From Maricaulis maris MCS10 (lineage in GTDB: Bacteria > Pseudomonadota > Alphaproteobacteria > Caulobacterales > Maricaulaceae), in contig NC_008347.1 in assembly GCF_000014745.1 (NCBI RefSeq), forward strand, positions 558,001-622,000: a stretch of 64,000 nt of DNA. Direction: 5' to 3'. The notes below the pieces were generated by a model. That model saw nothing but the letters and a program-made list of their open reading frames with translations, had not been told where the DNA came from and did not search any database. The position numbers were made by a program, and so were the translations under genes. Shown here one piece after another: positions 58,875 through 64,000 of this stretch (the first letter of the stretch is position 1; every line of letters begins with the position of its first letter).

Positions 58875-61349
58875 ATGCCGAAACGCCAGGCTGCCGATCT
58901 GCTGCCGGAACGCTTTGCCGACTGGTTTGCCAGCCGGGGCTGGCGCGCCCGGTCGCATCAGCTGGACATGATCGCCGCGGCGCAGGCGGGCGAGGATGCG
59001 CTGCTGATCGCGCCGACCGGCGGCGGCAAGACGCTCGGCGGGTTTCTGCCCAGCCTGATTGACCTGGCAGACCGCATTGACGGCCAGGGACCGACCCGGC
59101 CACATGCCTTGCACACGCTCTATATCTCGCCACTCAAGGCGCTCTCGGTCGATGTCGCCCGCAATCTGATGATGCCGGTCGAGGAGCTTGGCCTGGATGT
59201 GCGCATCGAAACGCGGACCGGTGACACCTCGGCCTCCAAGCGGCAGCGCCAGCGGGCCAGCCCGCCGGACATCCTGCTGACCACGCCGGAGCAATTGGCG
59301 CTGTTTTGCGCCACGGCCAACGCCGAAGCTTTCTTTCGCGACCTGCAACGTATCATCATTGATGAAGTCCATGCGCTGGCGCCGCAAAAACGCGGCGATC
59401 TGCTGGCACTTGATCTGGCGACCATCCAGGCCTGGGCCTCGGGCGCGACCCGTGCCGGCCTGTCCGCGACTGTAGCCGATGAAGGCGGTCTGGCGCGCTG
59501 GCTTGTCACCCAGCCGGTCGGCGGCGACCGGTTCGCCCGTCTCGTCCGCGGATCGGCGGGCGCCCGGCCGCAGGTCGAGATACTCGATCCGACCGAGCGC
59601 ATCCCCTGGGCCGGTCATTCGGGACTACATGCGCTGGGCGATGTCTATGCCCGCATCAAGGCGGCGAAGATGGCGCTGGTCTTCGTCAATACGCGCTCCC
59701 AGGCCGAGCTGACCTTCCAGGCGCTGTGGGCGCTCAATGACGCCAACCTGCCGATTGCCCTGCATCATGGCTCATTGTCGCCGGAAAAGCGCCGCAAGGT
59801 CGAAAAGGCGATGGCCGAAGGCCGGCTCAAGGCGGTCGTCTGCACCTCCACGCTCGATCTGGGTATCGATTGGGGCGATGTTGACCTGGTGGTGCAGATG
59901 GGAGCACCCAAAGGCTCGTCGCGCCTGATCCAGCGCCTGGGTCGCTCCAATCACCGTCTCGACACACCGTCCATGGCGCTGCTGGCGCCAACCAACCGGT
60001 TCGAGCACCTGGAATGCCAGGCGGCCCGTGAGGCGGTGGCCGAGAATGCACTTGATGGCGAACCGCTGGGTGCCGGCACACTGGATGTTCTGGCCCAGCA
60101 CATCATGGGGCGCGGCTGCGGCGATGGCTTCCATGCGGACGCCCTGTTCGACGAAATCCGCAGCGCCACGCCCTATGCCCATCTCGATCGCGACACGTTT
60201 GACCGCCTGCTCGATTTCACCGCTACCGGTGGCTATGCGCTCAACACCTATGAGCGTTTCCGGCGGCTTGTCCGGCGCAAGGATGGTCTCTGGCAGGCGC
60301 GCACGCCGCAGATCGCCCAGCGCTACCGGATGAATGTCGGCACGATTGTCGAAGCCCCGATGCTGGACGTGGTGGTTTCGGCGCGCGGGCGCGGCGGGCA
60401 CCGGCTGGGCCAGATCGAGGAATGGTTCGTCGAACAGCTCAGCCCCGGCGACACCTTCGTGTTCGCCGGACAGGTGCTGCGGTTTGTCGGCATTGAGGAG
60501 ATGCAGGCGAGGGTCATGCGGGCGGCCGACGCGGACCCGAAAGTCCCCTCCTACCAGGGCGGGAAATTCCCGCTCTCGACCTATCTCGCCGAACGTGTGC
60601 GCGACCTGGTCCAGCATCCGGGTCAATGGGGTGAGCTGCCCGGACAGGTGCGTGACTGGCTGGGCCTGCAGGCGGAGCGCTCGCGCCTGCCCGACGCGCA
60701 TGGCCTGCTGGTCGAGACCTTCCCGCGCGCGGGGCGGCACTATCTCGTCTGCTACCCGTTCGAGGGGCGGCTGGCGCACCAGACGCTCGGCATGTTGCTG
60801 ACCCGGCGGCTCGAACGCATGGGCCTGCAGCCGATGGGCTTTGTCGCCAATGAATACGCGCTCTCGGTCTGGGGGCTGCGCGACCTGTCCGGTGTCGATT
60901 TCGACCGGCTGTTCGATGAGGACATGATGGGCGATGATCTCGACGCTTGGCTCGCCGAGAGCCAGCTGATGAAGCGAACCTTCCGCAATTGCGCCGTGAT
61001 CGCCGGACTGATCGAGCGGCGTTTTCCCGGCATGGAAAAGTCCGGCCGCCAGGTCACGTTCTCGACCGACCTCATCTATGACGTGCTGCGCGAACATGAG
61101 CCGGACCATGTCCTGTTGCGCGCCGCCTGGCATGACGCCGCCTCCGGGCTGCTGGACATACGGCGCCTGGGCGAAGCCCTGTCCCGCGTGAAGGGCCGGA
61201 TCAGTCATGTCGGGCTGGACCGCATTTCGCCGCTGGCCGTGCCGGTCATGCTGGAGATCGGAAAGGAAGCGGTTTATGGCGAGGGCCATGACAGCATCCT
61301 TGAAGACGCCGCCGAAGATCTCATCGCGGAGGCGATACGTGTTGGCTAG
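58875..61349 (+). CDS. Ligase-associated DEXH-box helicase (Lhr type)
   Basis: The 824-residue superfamily 2 helicase has the motifs APTGGGKTLGGF (Walker A), TTPEQL, IIIDEVHAL (DEVH box), GLSATVADE, TSTLDLGIDWGDVDLVVQ and QRLGRSNHR, followed by the long C-terminal Lhr domain. In other bacteria it is encoded with an ATP-dependent DNA ligase, PdeM and an exonuclease and acts in DNA repair. Here the PdeM gene is close by, but ligase and exonuclease genes are absent from the window. I start at ATG 58875, preceded by GGAAG. Confidence 0.95.
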   Translation: MPKRQAADLLPERFADWFASRGWRARSHQLDMIAAAQAGEDALLIAPTGGGKTLGGFLPSLIDLADRIDGQGPTRPHALHTLYISPLKALSVDVARNLMMPVEELGLDVRIETRTGDTSASKRQRQRASPPDILLTTPEQLALFCATANAEAFFRDLQRIIIDEVHALAPQKRGDLLALDLATIQAWASGATRAGLSATVADEGGLARWLVTQPVGGDRFARLVRGSAGARPQVEILDPTERIPWAGHSGLHALGDVYARIKAAKMALVFVNTRSQAELTFQALWALNDANLPIALHHGSLSPEKRRKVEKAMAEGRLKAVVCTSTLDLGIDWGDVDLVVQMGAPKGSSRLIQRLGRSNHRLDTPSMALLAPTNRFEHLECQAAREAVAENALDGEPLGAGTLDVLAQHIMGRGCGDGFHADALFDEIRSATPYAHLDRDTFDRLLDFTATGGYALNTYERFRRLVRRKDGLWQARTPQIAQRYRMNVGTIVEAPMLDVVVSARGRGGHRLGQIEEWFVEQLSPGDTFVFAGQVLRFVGIEEMQARVMRAADADPKVPSYQGGKFPLSTYLAERVRDLVQHPGQWGELPGQVRDWLGLQAERSRLPDAHGLLVETFPRAGRHYLVCYPFEGRLAHQTLGMLLTRRLERMGLQPMGFVANEYALSVWGLRDLSGVDFDRLFDEDMMGDDLDAWLAESQLMKRTFRNCAVIAGLIERRFPGMEKSGRQVTFSTDLIYDVLREHEPDHVLLRAAWHDAASGLLDIRRLGEALSRVKGRISHVGLDRISPLAVPVMLEIGKEAVYGEGHDSILEDAAEDLIAEAIRVG

Positions 61350-61363
61350 GACAGCTCATTCCA

Positions 61364-61517
61364 CACCGTCATCCCACGGTGACCGCATTGCGGGCATCCG
61401 GGGGACCTCAGCGAGCCGGTTGACGTTGGAGCTGTGACCGCAGACGAGCTCAGACTGCGTTCCGGGTGGCCGGGGTCCCCCGGATCACTGCTCTGCAGCG
61501 ACCGTGGGATGACGGTG
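61364..61517. repeat. Extragenic palindromic element
   Basis: Two perfect inverted 17-mers, CACCGTCATCCCACGGT (61364-61380) and ACCGTGGGATGACGGTG (61501-61517), bracket 120 bases that include a second inverted pair, ATCCGGGGGACC (61395-61406) and GGTCCCCCGGAT (61474-61485). The 154-base unit would fold into a long branched hairpin in RNA. It lies between the helicase and PdeM genes and resembles dispersed intergenic palindromes; a role in mRNA processing between the two genes is possible. Confidence 0.8.
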
Positions 61518-61581
61518 ATTATGATGAGGCGAGGGAGCCCGTACACGAGCGACATGTCCCTGCACGAGGAATAGGCAACGT

Positions 61582-62289
61582 ATGCGTGACACAACTGAGA
61601 CCGAAGCGCTGGCAACCTGCATCAACACCGTCCAGGCCATCGCCGATCCCGATGGTGTCCTCGTCCTGCCGGAGCACGGGACGTTGATCGTCTCGGACCT
61701 GCATTTCGAGAAAGGCTCGTCCTATGGCATGCGCGGCCAGATGCTGCCGCCCTATGACACCCGCACCACGCTGCGCCGTCTCGCCGCTGCCATCCGCCGC
61801 CACTCGCCGGACACCGTCATCGCGTTGGGTGACAGCTTTCACGACACACTCGCCGACCGGCGCATGAATGGCGCCGATGCCGAGCAATTGGCCGGTCTTG
61901 TCGCGGCCGTGTCGCGCTGGGTCTGGATCGAGGGCAATCATGATCCGGCCCCACCGCCGCAATTCGGCGGCGAGGTGCTGCACACGCTGGCACTGGGCGA
62001 ACTCGTGCTGCGTCACGAGCCGACTGAAGGTGCGGCTGTCGGAGAGGTCGCCGGGCATCTGCACCCGTGCGCCAAGGTGCGCGGCAAGGGGCGTGCGGTG
62101 CGGGCGCGCTGCTTCGCCACCGACGGGGCCCGCCTGATCATGCCGGCTTTCGGCGCCTATACGGGCGGTCTCAACATTTGTGACCCGGCCTTTGAGCGCT
62201 GCTTCGGCCAGGTGCCCGACGCCCTGGTGATGGGGCGTTCCCGCGTCTATCCCGTCGGCGCCAGTTCCTGCGTGCCGGACCGGCGTTAG
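61582..62289 (+). CDS. pdeM: Ligase-associated DNA-damage-response endonuclease PdeM
   Basis: The 235-residue metallophosphoesterase has the metal-binding motifs SDLHFEKG, GDSFHD, GNHD and, near the C-terminus, GHLHP. These and the length mark the PdeM family, which partners the ligase-associated helicase in DNA repair. It lies 232 bases downstream of the helicase gene with the palindromic element in the gap. Confidence 0.93.
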   Translation: MRDTTETEALATCINTVQAIADPDGVLVLPEHGTLIVSDLHFEKGSSYGMRGQMLPPYDTRTTLRRLAAAIRRHSPDTVIALGDSFHDTLADRRMNGADAEQLAGLVAAVSRWVWIEGNHDPAPPPQFGGEVLHTLALGELVLRHEPTEGAAVGEVAGHLHPCAKVRGKGRAVRARCFATDGARLIMPAFGAYTGGLNICDPAFERCFGQVPDALVMGRSRVYPVGASSCVPDRR

Positions 62290-62329
62290 CGCGCATCTGA
62301 AGCCGTCGGCCGGGACGTCGGACGCCCGG

Positions 62330-62797
62330 TCAGACAGTCATCGGATAAAGCGCCAACATTGCCAGCGCGGCCGTGCAGGCCCCCAGGGTCAGGACGCTGC
62401 GCAGGCGGCCATACCAGGCTGGCAGAATGCCCCGCCGGGTCGATGCGATATCCCAGCGCCAGTGCATGAACAGGCTGGCAAACACCAGCGTGAAGGCGGT
62501 CAGCGGGGCGCCTGCCCAGTAGAGGAATGTCGCTGCGAGACCCGCAAGACTCGGGGTGATCGACAGGGTGAAGGTCAGGGCATTGCTGTCTTCGTCGGAC
62601 AGGGCCCGTCCCCATCTGACGCCGCCCAGAAAGCCGAGGATGATGGCTGCATAAATGACGAACAGCCCGGCCTCGGCCGCCGCACTCCGGCCGGAGAAGG
62701 CCGCCTGGGCAGTCAGGGCGACCGGGAGCCAGAAGGGGATCCAGCCGGCGAGGCCAAGCAATAGCGGCGTTTTCGGAACGGGTTGGCTGTCGGTCAT
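62330..62797 (-). CDS. DUF3429 family membrane protein
   Basis: The 155-residue protein has five membrane helices and the DUF3429 motif YAAIILGFLGGVRWG, followed by a C-terminal LRSVLTLGACTAALA helix. The function is unknown. It is convergent with pdeM and 37 bases downstream of the TIGR02186 gene on the same strand. Confidence 0.9.
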   Translation of the reverse strand: MTDSQPVPKTPLLLGLAGWIPFWLPVALTAQAAFSGRSAAAEAGLFVIYAAIILGFLGGVRWGRALSDEDSNALTFTLSITPSLAGLAATFLYWAGAPLTAFTLVFASLFMHWRWDIASTRRGILPAWYGRLRSVLTLGACTAALAMLALYPMTV

Positions 62798-62834
62798 ACG
62801 GCAGAGGTAGGCGGAGACGATGCGCGGGAAAGGG

Positions 62835-63593
62835 TCAGCGTCTGCTGAAGGCTAGATTGGCAGCATAGCCGGCAATCATCGCGATGAAGACGCAGAACAG
62901 GCCATAGAGCATCGGCCGCTCGTGGGCGGTTTCATAGACGAAGCGTTCAATGCCCGCCTTTTCGACACGCAGGCTGGTGGATCGGCTGGCGATCGCGCGC
63001 CCGTCACGGAACAGGTAGACCTCGGCGACGTAGTTGCCGACCGGGGTCAGGGGCGGCAAGGCAATGGTGGCGCGAAACAGGCCGCCATCGAGGATTTCCA
63101 CACCACGCTGGGCCTCGGCATAAACATTGGCCCGCAAGCCGGATCGGGCAATGGCCGCCAGATAGGGGTCCGGCTGACCGGTTTCGCCGATCGTGGCGGC
63201 ATCGCCGGCATTGCCGACCAGGGTCGCAGTCAGGCCGATACCGCTGCCCGCAAGTTGCTCCGGAGTAGCGATGTCCGACAGGGGCAGGGACGTCGCGATG
63301 GCATAATAACTGGGAATGTCCTCGAACTCGCGCGGGGCGGAATTGACCCAGATGCCGAAACTGCGGGCCTTCTGCATCACCCGCAACTCGCGACCGGGAC
63401 CGCGCAGCACCACCACCACCTCGTCCTGGATCGTCATGCCGCGAGTGGCGCCGTAGAGCACCAGCTCCATTCCCGCGAAGTCCTCGCGGATCTCCACGGT
63501 CTCATGGGTCAGCGCGGCGACGATGCCGGGCGCTTCATTGGCGATCTGGGGCTGGACCTGCAGGGCCAGGCCGAGGATCAGGCCGGACAGCAT
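62835..63593 (-). CDS. TIGR02186 family transmembrane protein
   Basis: The 252-residue protein has a signal/anchor at the N-terminus, a periplasmic beta-rich domain (about 20-220) with YGATRGMTIQDEVVVVLRGP and a C-terminal membrane helix (about 230-250). The family is usually encoded next to a TauE/SafE permease, as here. The start codon directly follows the stop of that permease gene, so the two are coupled. The molecular role is unknown, perhaps sulfur-anion export. Confidence 0.9.
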   Translation of the reverse strand: MLSGLILGLALQVQPQIANEAPGIVAALTHETVEIREDFAGMELVLYGATRGMTIQDEVVVVLRGPGRELRVMQKARSFGIWVNSAPREFEDIPSYYAIATSLPLSDIATPEQLAGSGIGLTATLVGNAGDAATIGETGQPDPYLAAIARSGLRANVYAEAQRGVEILDGGLFRATIALPPLTPVGNYVAEVYLFRDGRAIASRSTSLRVEKAGIERFVYETAHERPMLYGLFCVFIAMIAGYAANLAFSRR

Positions 63594-64000
63594 CTAGTGA
63601 CCCTCCCCACCGCGTGGCAGGACCACGAACAGGTCGGAGGGCTGGGCGACAAGGTCCCAGCCGAGTTTGAAGCAGACTGCGAGGACCATCATCGCCAGCA
63701 GGGCGCGCAATTCCTCGGCCTTCACATTGCGGCCGGCGCGGGCCCCGAGCTGGGCCCCGATCACGCCACCGATGATCAGCAGGACCGCGAGCACCACATC
63801 AACGGTCTGGTTCTGGGTCGCCTGGAGGAAGGTGGTCAGCGCCGTGACGAACAGGATCTGGAACAATGATGTTCCGACCACGACATTGGTCGGCATGCGC
63901 AGGATGTAGATCATCGCCGGGACCATGACGAAGCCGCCGCCAACACCCATGATCGCGGCCAGTGTCCCGACGAAAAAGCCGATCAGGACCGGCGGGATGA
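63594..64000 (-). CDS. TauE/SafE-family permease (5' end outside window)
   Basis: The 135 residues in the window cover the C-terminal part of a sulfite-exporter-type permease, with the conserved AAIMGVGGGFVMVPAMIYIL in one helix and GVIGAQLGARAGRNV in another. The frame is open across the right edge, so the N-terminal helices are missing. ATGs at 63950 and elsewhere are internal. TauE/SafE proteins export or import sulfur-containing anions. Confidence 0.9.
   Translation of the reverse strand, partial: IPPVLIGFFVGTLAAIMGVGGGFVMVPAMIYILRMPTNVVVGTSLFQILFVTALTTFLQATQNQTVDVVLAVLLIIGGVIGAQLGARAGRNVKAEELRALLAMMVLAVCFKLGWDLVAQPSDLFVVLPRGGEGH

Noticed and set aside
59772-61289. 505-codon open frame antisense to the Lhr-type helicase
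   Set aside because: The plus-strand helicase motifs are unambiguous; the antisense frame is a GC-rich shadow.
1-64000. CRISPR arrays, rRNA genes, insertion sequences, riboswitches
   Set aside because: No regularly spaced repeats, no rRNA sequence, no transposase frame and no recognisable riboswitch core were seen on reading either strand.

Overview
The window reads as a stretch of chromosome from a GC-rich alphaproteobacterium of the Caulobacterales/Maricaulis type. The evidence is a gcrA cell-cycle regulator (13906-14439), a class I lysyl-tRNA synthetase, the phoR-pstCAB-phoU-phoB gene order with enlarged PstC and PstA, UrcA-family proteins, a TonB-dependent receptor and the ligase-associated helicase/PdeM pair. 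The genus is an inference; no rRNA is present. The only RNA gene I recognise is tRNA-Gly(CCC). There is no CRISPR array, transposase or integrase.

Layout. 1-3997: an RND efflux operon on the minus strand (NodT-type outer-membrane lipoprotein, adaptor, pump cut by the window edge). 4271-11483: phosphate control and uptake, with PhoR first, then a three-unit Pho box at 5706-5738 in front of pstC-pstA-pstB-phoU-phoB. 11484-13610: an AT-rich gene for a large PIN-like/coiled-coil/membrane protein, abutting phoB tail to tail. 13906-22038: housekeeping genes (gcrA, an ABC-2 permease, argD, hslO, a diguanylate cyclase, trkH, apaG, a dCTP deaminase). 22135-28694: three tandem exported S9-family peptidases with tRNA-Gly between the second and third; the third has lost its catalytic triad. 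28776-33043: glycosyltransferase, SixA phosphatase, 1-Cys peroxiredoxin, and a membrane-protein/XRE-regulator cassette behind a long inverted repeat. 33075-38949: two lipoproteins and a TetR-controlled HlyD/ABC-2 exporter operon. 39025-47432: ABA4-like protein, LysRS, a second membrane-protein/XRE cassette, TonB receptor, cytochrome P450 and a repeat-type periplasmic protein.

47436-52259 holds the most unusual locus. An S24-type regulator that lacks its protease dyad diverges from DUF952-pyrD, and the promoter region between them is split by a 1,410-bp unit bounded by two identical 46-bp direct repeats (48082-48127 and 49492-49537). This unit carries a small helix-turn-helix protein, a HEPN-like protein with an R-x4-H motif and a small antisense gene, but no recombinase. 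It looks like an undescribed minimal, non-autonomous integrating cassette.

52307-64000: UrcA proteins, a DCC-family protein, paired thioesterases, a degenerate receiver protein, MscS, two membrane or hypothetical proteins, the ligase-associated helicase and PdeM nuclease separated by a palindromic extragenic element, DUF3429, a TIGR02186 protein and a TauE/SafE permease cut by the right edge.

How the genes work together: PhoR/PhoB sense and respond to phosphate starvation, Pst imports phosphate and PhoU links the two. The efflux (1-3997) and YbhGFSR-like (35312-38923) operons are each complete enough to act as units apart from the truncated pump. Three regulators (the two XRE proteins and the S24 protein) and the TetR protein each have palindromic sequence next to the start of their own unit, consistent with autoregulation.
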